The translations under genes were made by a program, and so were the position numbers. Below, piece by piece: positions 1 to 20,200 of a stretch of 64,000 bases of DNA. How positions within the stretch are numbered: position 1 is the stretch's first letter; each line of letters starts with the position of its first letter. A model generated the notes under the pieces. It ran no database searches, was not told the DNA's origin, and worked only from the letters and a program-made list of their open reading frames with translations. Source of the stretch: Antedon mediterranea (lineage: Eukaryota > Echinodermata > Crinoidea > Comatulida > Antedonidae); NCBI RefSeq assembly GCF_964355755.1, contig NC_092670.1:35823795-35887794 (forward strand), read 5' to 3'.

Positions 1-107
1 TGTCTTGTGAACGGGATTGCCACCTTTGAGAAGGATGGTGAATGAATTCACTTGTGACTATCCTTGGTAATTTGCCTAAATTAAGAATAAAAAAAAAGGT
101 AACGTAC

Positions 108-7033
<6,926 letters not shown>

Positions 7034-7205
7034 GCTAAAGATTAAGCTAGTTATAATTAGGCCAATATGTATTTAACCACGCGTACACTCCACAAGGTTT
7101 GATTAACAATGTTTCAATTATACATTTCAATTTTTGTTTTCGTTTTGATGTAACATTATTTTAAGATCATTAGCTATTATTAGTATTATTTAAAAAAGAA
7201 AAAAA

Positions 7206-7575
7206 GAAGGCATATTCTCCCTTAGTCACATATGTAATAGACACATCGTATTTGTTATTTATATATTAAATGCTTTTACGACATATAAAAAAAAAAGAAA
7301 AAAAAATGGTAATTAAAAACGTTTTACTTTACTCTATACATGTACTATTTTCCCGACAGTTATATTCAAAAGAATAAGAATTTAAATGGAGAAGGCATAT
7401 TCTCCCTTAGTCACATATGTAATAGACACATCGTATTTGTTATTTATATATTAAATGCTTTTACGACATATAAAAAAAAAAGAAAAAAAAATGGTAATTA
7501 AAAACGTTTTACTTTACTCTATACATGTACTATTTTCCCGACAGTTATATTCAAAAGAATAAGAATTTAAATGGA
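7206..7575. repeat. Tandem duplication, 2 x 185 bp
   Basis: Bases 7206-7390 recur at 7391-7575 with essentially no difference, both starting GAAGGCATATTCTCCC. A diverged third copy of the start is at about 7912-7970. The sequence before the pair (7076-7200) also has a diverged match at 7741-7880. The block lies directly upstream of the LOX-A start codon, within its probable first intron. Confidence 0.85.
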
Positions 7576-8147
7576 ATAATTCTGGGTTTTTATATCAACA
7601 AATTGGTAATGGAAATGTGAAAGAGATCACATGTATAAAAGTGGAATGCAGTACTAGTAGAAATCATTTAAGAAAAGTTAAAAACATAAAGCAATGGAAA
7701 ATGTGATAATATGTAAAGAAATGAATACAGGCGGAACAATCTAACCACTCGTACACTCCTCCAGGTATTAACTATCTTTCAGTCTTTTCGGAAAACATGG
7801 GAGATTGTGAATTGATCTTTTATCGACTCGTCCCACTTCATTTCGTTTTGATGTAACATTATTTTAAAATATACATTTGCTACATTGTATTATGAAAAAA
7901 GAAAAATGAGAAGGCATATTCTCTCTTAGTCACATAGACATATCGTATTTGTGATTTGTGAATAAATGCTCTCCTACAGGTATTAGTTTGGCTAATTTTA
8001 GATCATTATAATAATGTCTAAAAACAAGGAATTGTAAAAATCTACTGATCATAGGCAAATATCGTGTAGCGATCATACGTATTTTGGCGTGAATTTCGAG
8101 TGCTAACATTACAAATTCCAATATTATAAATGTTAAATTGCACTTAC

Positions 8148-8283
8148 CTTAACTAACTTTAAATAAAGATTACACGGAGAGTGAGGTAACTGTTCACAGT
8201 ACCCGGTATCCAATGTAATAAACAAAACGCAACGTTGGCTTGGATTATCAATTATTTCGATACTAAGAATTCACTGATAATGT
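8148..8283 (-). other. Probable non-coding first exon of LOX-A
   Basis: A consensus donor (AAG then GTAAGT) on the minus strand ends a candidate exon at 8148. The LOX-A ATG is preceded immediately by an acceptor (CTTTAG, then C, then ATG), so an upstream exon is expected. A TATA-like box lies about 25-30 bases before 8283. The transcription start is an estimate. Confidence 0.45.
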
Positions 8284-8303
8284 AAAGACCAACTTTGGAA
8301 TGG

Positions 8304-8313
8304 AATATATATA
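8304..8313 (-). promoter_or_regulatory. TATA-like box, candidate LOX-A core promoter
   Basis: The minus strand reads CTATATATATTCC here, suitably placed upstream of the candidate 5'UTR exon. A LINE tail lies just beyond it at 8355-8450. Confidence 0.4.
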
Positions 8314-8354
8314 GGGTTTAACGGTTCATTAAACAAGAATAACTTTGGAATTAA

Positions 8355-8450
8355 TATAACGTTTCGTTCGTTCCCCTAACGGGGTTTTATTTCCACAATA
8401 TTTAGGCCTCTGGCCCTTATATCTTACATACAAATCATACAATAATATTT
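8355..8450 (-). mobile_element. 3' tail of a non-LTR retrotransposon
   Basis: The minus strand has GGGCCAGAGGCCTAA, then AATAAA and a small hairpin CCCCGTTAGGGG. The full-length LINE at 25771-30660 ends the same way (GGGCCAAAGGCC, AATAAA, CCCTGAAAAGGG). This is probably a 5'-truncated relative. Confidence 0.6.
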
Positions 8451-8940
8451 TCTGGTTGGGTAAGTATTTCAGTAAGTATATACATATTTTAATGATTAGG
8501 CCTATTTTGTGGATTTTATATCATCGTCATCATCATATTATGTTTAAGATCACCTACAGTGACGGGAAAAAAAAAATTAAAACAGTTACAAAGGCAAAAG
8601 ACCATTTTTATACCATCCAACAAACTTTCTTCCAAACAATAAAAACCAAAGGTTTGTCAACAATGTAGAAAACTAAATAACATTTAATTTATTTCTCCTA
8701 TTTTGCCTTTTACTGGAATATTTTAACTGTTTAATATGGTTTAAAATGATTTTGTACACTACCTATTTTAAAATATCTCATTTTTAACAGGTCTATAAAT
8801 GTGTATATTCATGATCTATGTTTGAAATCACGTAAAATAAATAAAGGAATTTCTTGGTGGAATGGTCTCTAGCTCTCGTGGTTCTTTTTTTTCTAAACTG
8901 AAAAGAATATATTTACTGCCAAATATTTCGATTTCTTTGA
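8451..8940. other. AT-rich spacer, no feature seen
   Basis: The open frames here are short, and I find no splice-supported exon or clear repeat. AATAAATAAAG near 8837 could be a retroelement or polyadenylation tail but is unsupported. Confidence 0.5.
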
Positions 8941-10247
8941 AGAGATTATATACGTAGCGAAACTTGTTCAATAAACAATAATAACTTTGAATTCACATAG
9001 CGCGATTCATAGGCTATTTTTAATTTTCTACGAAACTACCCTGTTATTATTGTTTTGAGCAGAGTTTTATAATAGTACGGTATGCGATATTATAATACAC
9101 ATTCAGTTTGATAGCTGGGTGACTGCGTTTTGTTTCTTTATTTTCAGAAATTGCTCTTTTAGCTACCAAACGATTTTCAGCCCGGAAGGTATACCGGTAT
9201 TTGTTCATTTGTATTTTGGACAAAAATATAATATTATGTTATAACTGGTAAATAAATAGAATATTTTGTAACTTCGCTTGAGTTATACTCTAATGAGTAG
9301 GTCTATAAAATAAAAATTATCGAATTTATCCGATAATTATCCAATATGAATGAAATCATTACCGGTTTTTTTTTTTTACTAATGTATACTGGCAATTCGG
9401 TTCTGATCAACTCACTACTGGACATCTTTTAGTTGGTGATTAATTTCACAATGATCTTTAAATGAATTATGTCTATTGTCTATAGTATACATTTTTTTAT
9501 GAAACAAACAGTGACATTGAAACTAATTTTTGACCATTGGTCAAGAAAATGACCATATCAATATCTCGGCAACCACTGATCAGAAATTTATACTTTTAGT
9601 ATCAAATTAGTTGCAACGTATTTGCTCTAATACAATAAAAATACACAAAATGTTAGAAAACACCTTATTTTGACATTCAACTTATATAACTTGTTCAAAC
9701 ATTTTTGCGCAGAGCACATTTACATTTATAATAACTGACGAATATTGTCGTGCCTATAATATCAAAATACACTCGTATTGATAAAACTCTTTAATGAACT
9801 AGTGCTAAAAGTTAACTGAGACTCTATATGAACACTGATCAAGAAAATTGTCATATAAATATTTAGCAAACAGGTAATAGTTTTGTCTCAACTAACTAGG
9901 AATATTTTTATGTTTATATTTACTTACGAAATAACGAACGAGATATAACAAAAGTGGAGCCTTTTCACATGATATATTTAAACGCGTTGCACACGATACA
10001 CTCGGTACACTTCAGGCCCGACATTCGTTTTACAGGGGTGTTCAAATTTGGAAGCCTTTGATAGACCAACCTATTACTTCCTCCTCACCGTGTTGGGATT
10101 GAGTAAGGATATTTTGACGATATGGACCTATAGTTTGCCTGAAACTAAGTAAAAATTGTATAAAAGTTCAGGCTTGGAATCATTGTATGAAACATTAAAT
10201 AGATATTTGAATCTGAAATATGCACTGGCTCGAGCCAATTTCAATGA

Positions 10248-10505
10248 TAAGGGCGGTTCAACGAGAAAGGTCTTCAGCACCACCTCAGTCCCACCATGGT
10301 TGGGGCTGAGGCGTGTACGACACGTACAACAATTTTCTTCTGCCATAAGTGCGCACCTACTCTTCCGAAAGACCTTATACAAGAAGACTTGTTCTACCAC
10401 AAGAACCATGGTCGATGAGGAGAACATTGAACCCTTGGAACATTGAACCCGTGCAGATTATGGTTTTCGGTTGCCTTTGCCTTAATCGTTCTGCCACTCG
10501 ACAAA
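10248..10505 (-). mobile_element. SINE-like element, diverged tRNA-headed family S1 relative
   Basis: The stretch shares GAAAGACCTTAT, AGAAGACTTGTTCTACCAC and AGAACCATGG, read on the plus strand, with the S1 SINEs at 33139-33459 and 38518-38835. Its remaining body (CACCTCAGTCCCACCATGG) differs, so it is a separate subfamily. A sister copy lies at 12395-12680. Confidence 0.55.
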
Positions 10506-11904
10506 TATGTATGTGTTTATTTATAATGTTGTAGTATCAAACAAGGACTGAAGAATTAAGACCCAAGCGTCAAGTATTTCTCGTAAACGCAGATTTTCTC
10601 CTCATTTATACTTATGTTCACACACAACCTTTTGACATTTTGAGTAATTTTCATGGAAGGTAGCCTTGTAGGCCTAGCTATATAATTCTATTTCTTTAAA
10701 CAGATTATAGACGTGCGCCAATTGTTAATTAAACAAAAATAACTTTGAATGCACATACCGCGATTCATAGGCTATATTTAATTTTCTACGAAACGACCCT
10801 GTTATTTATTTTTAGAAGAGTTTTATAATAGTACGGTATGCGATAAAAACAGCCGCGTTGAAATAAACTATTATACCGATCCAGCATTTGCACCACATCA
10901 GTCCCACCATGGTAGCAAACTGCTGTAGTATCAAACAAGGACTGAAGAATTAAGGTTTTCACGTAAAAGCGGATTTTCTGATAATTTATTTTCAAACACA
11001 AACGCCTTTTGTTTTCATGGAAGGTAGGCTAGGCCTAAATATAATTCGATTTCTTTAAACAGATTATAGAGGTACGCCAATTATTCATTAAACAATAGCA
11101 ACTTTGTTGAGGTATATTTGTATTTTGGACAAAAATATATTATGTTATTATGTTATTATTAAATAAATAGAATAGTTTGTAACTTGACTTGAGTTATACT
11201 CTAATGAGTAGGTCTACAAATAAAAATTTATCCGATATAATTGAAATCATTATCGGTTAATTTTTCTCGATTATTTTTTTGCTGCGGAAACACGGCCTTC
11301 GTAATCTTAATTAGTTTATAATTATGATGTGATTGTTAAACTTCAATTTTGAATTTTTGATAGAATTGAAAGATTGTAGTAATACTAATGTTTACAGGCA
11401 ATTCATTTCTGATCAACTCACTACTGGACATCTTTTAGTTGGTGATTAATTTCACAATGATCTTTAAATGAATTTTGTCTATTGTCTATAGTATACATCT
11501 TTTATGAAACAGTGACATTGAAATTAATTTTTGACCATTGGTCAAGTATTTCTCTTAAACGCAGATTTTCTCCTCATTTATACTTATGTTCAAACACAAC
11601 CTTTTGACATTTTGAGTAATTTCCATGGAAGGTAGCCTTATAGACGTGCGCCAATTGTTGATTAAAAAAAATAACTTTGAATGCACATACCGCGATTCAT
11701 AGTCTATAGGTAATTTTCTACGAAACGACCCTGTTATTTATTTTTAGAAGAGTTTTTTAATAGTACGGTATGCGATAAAAACAGCTATTGAAATAAACTA
11801 TTATACCGATTCAGCATTTTGATGACTGGGTGACTGCGTTCTGTATTTTAGAAATTGCTAATTCTACACAACTATTTTAAGCCCGGAATGTGATATTATT
11901 TTGG

Positions 11905-12010
11905 TATTTAAAGTTGCAGGCGCAAAAATATGGAACAATTTACCAATTAATATTAAATCGGCACCAACAATTACGTCCTTTAAGGCTAGATACAAATCTC
12001 ATTTCTTTTC
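11905..12010 (+). pseudogene. CR1/L2-type LINE ORF2 C-terminal fragment
   Basis: The frame reads FKVAGAKIWNNLPINIKSAP and ends SFKARYKSHFFS-stop. The pattern aromatic-x-x-x-G-x-x-x-W-N-x-L-P followed by a SFK-basic end is typical of the last residues of CR1/L2-like reverse transcriptases. The rest of the element is missing. Confidence 0.7.
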
Positions 12011-12394
12011 ATAAAAAACTGACATGTATTATATTTAATTAAGTTTCTCTTTTGTATATTTTGATTAAGACAGGACCACAATGTAAAACAGATACACTGT
12101 TATCTGATTGTTTTATCCTGTATAAATATATTATTTATTATTATTGTTATTATTATTATTATTATTTGTATTTTGGACAAAAATATATTATGTTATTAGG
12201 CCTAACTAGTGATTCGCACGTTTCACTAAAACTTTTAAACAGAACACTGTAACTTGACTTCAGTTATTAGCAATGAATACAATTTTGATGCACCATATTT
12301 CATACAATACACTAGTTCTTGCAATATTGATGCTTTAGAAACGTTAACAAGATATTTGAATCTGAAATATGCACTCAAGCCAAATTCAATGATA

Positions 12395-12680
12395 AGGGCG
12401 GTTTAATGATGGGTCTTCTTCACCACCTCAGTCCCACTATGGTTGCGGCTGAGGTGTGGACGACACCTACAACAATTTTCTTCTGCCATAAGGGTCTCTT
12501 CGTGCCGTGTCTTTAAGGCTTTTTGACACCGCCGGAGTAATCCCCTACTCTTCCGAAAGACCTTATCCGAGAAGATTTTTCTACCACAAAACCATGATCG
12601 AGAGAGAGTCTTAATCCCTTGCATATTGTATGCTTATGGTTTCCGGTGCCCCTGCCCTAACCGCTCTGTCACTCGACATT
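12395..12680 (-). mobile_element. SINE-like element, second copy of the diverged S1 subfamily
   Basis: On the minus strand a tRNA-like head (GTGACAGAGCGGTTAGGGCA) is followed by a body shared with 10248-10505 and with S1 (CTTCTCGGATAAGG). The box B region is degraded. Confidence 0.55.
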
Positions 12681-13286
12681 ATTTTCAGTTCTAAATAATT
12701 ATGTGGTTATTTAAACTGCTGTAGTATCAACAAGGACTGAAGAATTAAGGTTTTCACGTAAAAGCGGATTTTCTGATAATTAATTTATATTTATTTTCAA
12801 ACACAAACGCCTTTTGTAGTAATTTTCATGGAAGGTAGGCTAGGCCTAAACATAATTCGACTTCTTTAAACAGATTATAGAGGTACGCCAATTATTCATT
12901 AAACAATAGCAACTTTGTTGAATTCACATAGGCCTACCGGGCGGAATAACATGTTTTTAATATAGGATTTCGAGCAGAGAATAGTACGGTATTTTATATA
13001 AACAGCCGTTGAAATAAACTATTATACCCATTTAGCATTTGATGACTGGGTGACTGCGTTCTGGTTTTTTTAGAAATTGCTAATTTAAGATTTTATTTCA
13101 AATTTTGAACTTTAAAAATTGCAACAAATTAATATTATTAATACATTGTGCTTTTTGTACGTTTTTCCTTTTTTTATATTTTTCACTTCAGTAAACAAAG
13201 AAGATAACAAACTCATCTTTGGGAAAATATTGGAGAAAATGTATTTTTTACCCACATCACAAAAATAGTTATGCATACTATTTTAA

Positions 13287-13420
13287 AGCTCTGTCTACAC
13301 TATTAAACTGGTATGAAAAAAAAGTTTGATGTGCCTAAATATGGTAGTGATGTGATGTTATTGTGTCCATATATGGGTACATCACATAACGTTTGATAGT
13401 GTAGACAAACTTTTATTCAA
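13287..13420. repeat. MITE-1 copy
   Basis: The copy starts AAGCTCTGTCTACACTATTA and ends with the inverse arm TGATAGTGTAGACAAAC. The centre carries ATGGTAGTGATGTGATG as in the other members. Related copies are at 17493-17656, 18487-18634 and 31610-31770. Confidence 0.8.
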
Positions 13421-13550
13421 GTGAAAACATAATCGAATGAAAAGTTCATTTTAACACTGAGCCTGATTTTTTTTTTAGACTCATGAACAAATAATCGCAA
13501 ATCGAACAATTACTAAATGGACTACATGTAGATTTTATCCACTTCATATT

Positions 13551-13745
13551 ATACAAATATTAAATGTTCACTCGTGTAATTGTACAAATAATAGCATGAG
13601 GTGAATGATGAAAAGGTTATATTTCAACATTTACCAAATTCTATTATTTGTAGGCTACTATTAGGGCCTACACGAATATAAAACATTCATTATTTGCTTT
13701 ATATTTTTATATAACATCTAAATAGATTCCTGTCATTTGAATCAG
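13551..13745. repeat. MITE-3 related fragment
   Basis: The modules TTCACTCGTGTAATTGTACA, GGTGAATGATGAAAAGGTTA and CATTCATTATTTG match the palindromic repeat at 30661-30960, with more divergence. Confidence 0.6.
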
Positions 13746-14044
13746 ATTTAATAAATTGTTGGCCTAGGCCTAGTAGGCCTACATTTTATTCATATTGAAG
13801 CAGTAACATTTGGTTTCTAATAAAATATTAAATATTATAGTTATTTTGATTTTATAAACACACCTAAAAGTAACTGAAGAGTTAATTATGCCAACAAACG
13901 ACCAAACAATCCTAGGCCTAGCAAAGGCTAAAACGCCTAGCCTAATAATAACAGGTTTAGTAGACCTAGCTAGACTAGAAAATATATCTCTTCAAGATGT
14001 ACTGTACTCCCATCACCAGTCATAACATTCAATCTTCGCGGCGG

Positions 14045-14205
14045 AAGTACAAAATAGGTGGCGCTGTTGTATTTCAAAAGCAATAGTATTTGTTTACACG
14101 AAAAAAAGTACTATTAATGAACGACAGCACGCCATGTGATCCACAGTCGTCCAATCAAAATGACGGAATTTATTTAGGTGTTATATAATAATATGAATTA
14201 GCATG
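14045..14205. repeat. MITE-3 related fragment abutting the LOX-B 3' end
   Basis: Read on the minus strand, it carries TAACACCTAAATAAATTCCG and GATCACATGGCGTGC, matching 30661-30760. It ends within a few bases of the LOX-B stop codon, as the 30661 copy precedes the LOX-C stop, so it probably predates that duplication. Confidence 0.65.
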
Positions 14206-14206
14206 A

Positions 14207-17200
14207 TTATATACTGATAGCATTTGGGACTCCAGATGGATGTATAAAGGTATATTCAGTGTGTCTTCCATTGTTCCGTTCGTCAATAAGTTGTCCAACC
14301 TTCTTTAGTCCATCCCTAAATCTGAAAATGAGAATGATCACATGATCAATTACTTTGTTGAGTCTTGTATTGTGTTCTGTTTGTTGTTCCCTGTGCATAA
14401 CGCGACAAGACGTTCTATTTATTTTCATCGTGTATTTTACATTGGTATTTTTATTGCATTGATAGATAATATCATAAATAAATAAACTGAGATCAAAAGA
14501 TGGAAGTTGATTGGCCATGTGATGAAAATGGAAAACAATAGTCATGGTATTATTACATGGAAACCAGAAGGCAGGGAAGATTCAGACGACATAAAACAAC
14601 ATGGCGGAGGACAGAGCAAAATAAAAGAGAGAGAATACATAGGACGGAGGACATGGAACGAAGTAAAAGAAATCGCCGCCGATAGAACCAATTGGAAAAA
14701 TGCCACTGCAGCCTTATGGGCCACGAGGCCCGAAGAGGTAAGGTAAAACAAAAAGAATGTATATATTCAACTCACTTTTTAACAGCCTCTGCTCCAACTG
14801 GATCGAATTGATATTCAGTTTCAAAATCTCCCAGCCCATTGGTTGCCTTTTTACTCAACAGATGTGTGACTTCCATTACGTCCAGTGTTCCTTTCTTGTC
14901 TGGCAGTGCATTAAGAATGTCGTCTTCTGTTTTGGGATTCTAACATTTAATAAATTAGGATATTTTGTCTGTTAAATGTAGTGCAATTCTCAATATAATG
15001 ATATAATAATTACGGAAGGAAGTCAATACATAGACGGCAACATTATTACCCAGTCAGTTGCAGCTTACTGGGTTCTTTATTCTTGCAGTTTTATTTCTTT
15101 CTTTCATGTGGTGTTCACAGTAAATATTATGTTCATCATTAATGAAAATTTTTAGAAACATATTAGCAAAGATCTACTACCTTGTTTTTTGGTGGTTCTC
15201 CGTTTAGTGACGCTGGGTAGTGTGGAGGAAATGCGTATTCGTCATACAGTCCAAAGTTAACCGCTGCGTGCATCACGCTACTTATGAATATAATAGACGT
15301 GATAGTCTGCGCAATCTCTTCATTAGTTGTGAAGGAACCATTTCCTGGTATGCCTTTAATGTCACATCCACCGTCATTTACGGGTAAAGACAGTACCTTG
15401 TGCCAGTCTTGCAATTCGTAATCATTCGCTATTTTATCAATTGTATCTGAAAATTAATTTTTAAAAAAGGTCTTTAAACTTAATTCATCGGATAATCATT
15501 ACCTAATTGGAACTTTTACATTGGAATAAATACATTTTCTGTTAACTGACGGTAGGGCTCCAAATAAATTATTGTTCGTTTAATGCTGTTTATAGTGGTT
15601 AAGACAAGGGAAGGGCAATCGACTGATAGGCCTATACTCTATAATTGTTTAATTACCATGTATGCCTACCATAACGTCCGTTCACAACTGCGTTAACGTA
15701 TACTGCTATTTCATTCCATAGCAATAGCCCATCATCTCTAAAGTGGTAATTGTGAAGTACTTCCGGGTCAATTAGACCCCTTGATTCAATTTCCTTTGGA
15801 AAGTTTCCATCAATATCCATTCGCCATGTTTTGAAACGGCGTTTTACGATTTCAAACATGCCGATACGTCCAATTGACATCGCGAGGTCAACCCAACCGC
15901 CTTCATTTACGAGGCTCGTTAATGCAAGACTGAAAGAAGAAATATATTATGATATATTGACATAGAAGCTGACGTGTTCAAATAAAGGTAGCCTAAGCGT
16001 GCATCTTTTACTGATTGTTTAATCCTGTATAAAGATGTTGCTAAATGAATAAATTTTGTTACATATATAAATAAATAAATAGCAATCATAGAAAGCTTGG
16101 TTCCCAGTATACTAGGACGCAACAAAAATACATAAGCGCAACACAAGTCAATGTCAATTGACAAGCGACAGTTGTCATACTTCATCGCTAGTGATTGGTA
16201 TAATCACTTGCGTTGCGCTGACGTCTTTTTGTTACGTCCTAGTGGGTGCCAAACTTAACAGACTTTAATAATTATAACCGAGCATGGACCAACGATTGGT
16301 CCGAGTTACAACCTACGTAAGTGGATCGTTTGTGATCACCAGTAATTAACTGTCTCTCTCAAGCTTATTATTCATGTCGAGCCAAAAATTAGGAAGTTTG
16401 AAGAGTATATCTTCAATTACTGTGAAATCTGATCTATTGTGTCTATGGCGATGAAAACAAAGTTGGAGCCTACCAATGTAAAATATATTAAGAATAGACA
16501 CTATAACACGTATGGTGCACATTCGAGGCAAATTGACCGCTGAATTTGAAGAATGAGTTTTTACTGTAGGCATCAGCCATTCAGATGACACCTAAAGCCT
16601 GTGATGTTTTTTATTTTTAGCTTCCTAACCGTTTAGACGCATTATTTTTTAAAACATTTTTTTTCCATCTACCAAGAGGAGACTGTTTTTTTTAACACCA
16701 TATTTAATGAGGGTGATCCATCCAGCAATTGCTGACCATTAGGGACCCTCAGGTTCACAAGACAAACATATACACAAGATGCTCTACATAAATAGAGTCT
16801 TATGAATGAATGCTCTGAAAGATACTCGCCACTGTACATCATTGGACATGGTTAAAACCTTACTTACCTGTTGATGGACATTATATACATGAAATGAGGA
16901 GCCATCAAACGGAAAAGAGGATGTGAGGGCGAAAGGCAGCTGTGTGTGGCAGCAGCTACACTTTCCATTAAAAGGTGAGTCATCCCAAGATGCGTCGCAG
17001 ATTGATGGTATGACGCGTCAGCATTGTTGTACCACATCTTAGCTAACATCCACGTGTATTCGCTGTCTGTCGGAAGAAACACCTATAAAACAATTATTGT
17101 TAAATATGAACACAAAGCCTTTGTGTCAAACAGTGGCGTTCTTTAGCTTTCACTACGTGCCAAAACAGCATTTGCAGTATGACTAGTCGATCGCGTCGTA

Positions 17201-20200
17201 GAAACTGATTTTACAAAGCAATAGGGCTAGACAAAGGCTAGCCCCAAGTCTGTATTTAATTTGCCTCTTTTTATGTTAGTTCACCAGTGCGCGGTTCAAT
17301 ATTTGTCTGGAAAATATGAACACAATCTGAGCTCGCTTGAAACGCCATATGTACACTACGAACATATTTATCTTTCTACTAATATTAAGTAGAAACGCAC
17401 CCTAGACTAGAATAGGGCGTGAACGACTGTCTGTTGTTTTCTGTGCAAGTCCTTATAAGGCATACGCACTGATATGCAATTCGTGGTTTTCTAAGGCTCT
17501 GTCTACACTATCAAACAAGTTTGACAAAAAAGTGTGATGTGCTCAAATATGGTAGTGATATGCTCAAACATAGTAGTGATATGACATCATCATGTCCATA
17601 TTTGAGCACATCACATGATTTTGTCAAATAACGTTTGTTAGTGTAGACAGAGCTTTAGGAAAGTTATTATTATTACCGGATTGTCGTCTGATTTGTCCTG
17701 GAAAAGTTGAATAGCAACTGGTAGTAAATCTTTTTCCTGGTTGGAAAAGAATAGCGCAATAGGACTACAAATCTACAAAGACAAAGTAAATCTCATTTTA
17801 GTAGGCCAATAACATCACAAAAAAACTTTTTAAATGGATAAAATGTCAGAAATAGTTTAGTGACTATCACATAAAATGTGTTGATGTTACCGTTTTAGAT
17901 GGGTCCGTTGTCGGAAGTTCTTTTGTCATATCAAGATCCACTATAAAAAGTCGTTTCTTTTCAATAGCGCTCTCTATTGTCAAACCTTCCAAAAGGTTGC
18001 TGAGCATGTCGTTTGTCACACCGAATCTAATGATATTAAAAAAATATATTGAAGGAGAATAAACACTAGTAAAGTAAAGTTGTGATACACCAAGTGTTTT
18101 CAAAATACAAGAAATCGATTGAAAACACATACTTTCTTTACTTAATTCATTACGTAGGCGTAAGTCTAAAATTCTTCTTTATTGTATCAAACAATTAATC
18201 AATACAAAAGGTAGCCAAGATATAGCCGGAGCTAATCAAGCTTGGTACCTTTTACTTAAGCTACGAGATTAACAAATAAATAACAGAACTTAAAGGAAAA
18301 TAAACATTTGATAACGTCAAAAACAAAACAAAACATTTTGAATAATAAATAAATAACATAACATAACATAAAATGCTGTACTACACTGTACTGTAATAAA
18401 CAACACCATATTCAATAGATAATATCTGATGGATTAGCAATATATAAAACATTGTAAATTATAGAGCAAGAAATTAAAAATTAATCAAACTAGTTTGACA
18501 AAAAAACAGTGTGATGTGCTCAAATATGGTAGTCACATTCTCAAATATGACAGTTACATCATCATGTCCATACAGTATATGGCCACATCACATGTTTTAT
18601 TGTCACATATAGTTTGATAGTGTAGACAGAGCTTAATGGAACCGTTCAGAAAGACTGGCTATGCGTTTTCTTGTTGTTTAGACATTTCGACTAGCAAATG
18701 AAATGCATTTTTTCCGAATTTGAATATATTCAAAGATTATGATTACGAAGTATTCTTAATGTTTATGTGATCGTGTCAGACATCCACGACTCATTTTTAA
18801 TTCTAAAAATAAATACTATAGGAATACTTTTCTGGTATGCGAGTACAAAGCTGTATCAACAATGGATTACAGCCTGTTAATCTTTGCTTTCTAAATTCAA
18901 AATCAGATTTCCAACGATTTACTCTCTGTAAAGAGAAGATAAATTAGCAATGTCTTCTTATTTTTTATTTTAATTTCGGCAAGCACATTTATACAAACAT
19001 GACAATACAAAAATAGCTAGAATGCACCAAGAAGTGGCAAAAGAGGCCAACAGCTTCTGTCGCCAATTAGGCGTGCCACTCCAACAAACAAGTGACCTAA
19101 ACGTACAGAAACCAATATAAATATATAACAAAAGTATAATGGTTCTACAATCATTCTTTAAAATGTGTCTGAAAGAACCACCTGTTAAGCACAACCATGT
19201 ACCTCAATTAAAATCTATACAATAACAATTATTTACGGTTGGTTCATTGTAGTGGCCTCTGTAGACATTTTTAAGATCGTCGAGATCTTTCCAACGGCGA
19301 GATATCTGCTCAATTATTGCTGAGTCAACTTGGTCAATCACCGTTTCAGTGCCAAGTACCAGCTGAAATGGTAATTATAATGGAAATGTCAATGATGGAT
19401 ACAATACAGAAACACAACGGCACAGTGTTGTCACAAGTTACCATTGAAAACAAAACAACTTATTTTAAAAAGCACGCGCGCGGAAGGGTTATGAGTGAGA
19501 TCTATCTTGGACAACGTGCAACTTCGGTCGCTGGTTTAAAAAGCCAAATTTATTGTGAATATACTGATGGTAATGTATAATAACACGTGTGTATATGCTC
19601 ACCTGGTAAGACAAAGAGAATTTCTCAGAATCTGGTAATATTTTCACCTGTAAACAAAATAAAAGTTACCTTACTGGGGACAGTACAAGTTGTACCGCTG
19701 TACCGCTGAGTAATATTTACTGTCGGGTTCGGCACACACATGAAACTTAAAAGCTACCGTAAACACATATGAATATGAAAAAACAGAAATTACCATGAGG
19801 TATCGTTATGTTTGTGTCATGAATATTGCAAGTGGCAGTGTGCATACACAAGTGTCATTAATGATGCATTAAATTATGATTTATTTTATTTATTTTTTTT
19901 ACCATATTTAATGAGGGTAAATTGCTGATCAATAGGGATCCTATCAAAAGACAAACATATACACAAGATGCTCTACATAAACAAAGTCTTAGGGAGTGGA
20001 GTTGTAATTTTGTCCGTAGAAAAAAATTCTGACATGTGACAGGACTTGAACCCAGGACCCTTGGAGTGGTAGCCAAGCATCATAACCACCAAGCCACAAC
20101 TCCACTCAATTTCACAATAAAGGTAGGCCTAGGCCTAACTATGGTTTAATTGTTGTTCTCAAACCAAACTTGAATTATTTGGCTAGGTCGTTTTGTACAG

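Larger units (their letters stand above)
8940..13090. repeat. Mosaic of local segmental duplications in the LOX-A/LOX-B spacer
   Basis: Several modules recur in shuffled order. One, ending TACGGTATGCGAT, lies at about 8955-9093, 10722-10848 and 11645-11790, with a weaker copy at 12888-13000. One with CACTACTGGACATCTTTTAG lies at 9380-9545 and 11388-11546. One with CAAGGACTGAAGAATTAAG lies at 10530-10610, 10915-10990 and 12714-12790. SINE-like units at 10248-10505 and 12395-12680 belong to the same duplicated context. No intact gene was found in this stretch. Confidence 0.8.

Noticed and set aside
19317-19580. 87-codon plus-strand frame
   Set aside because: It starts antisense to LOX-B exon 3 and runs across the intron; no independent evidence.
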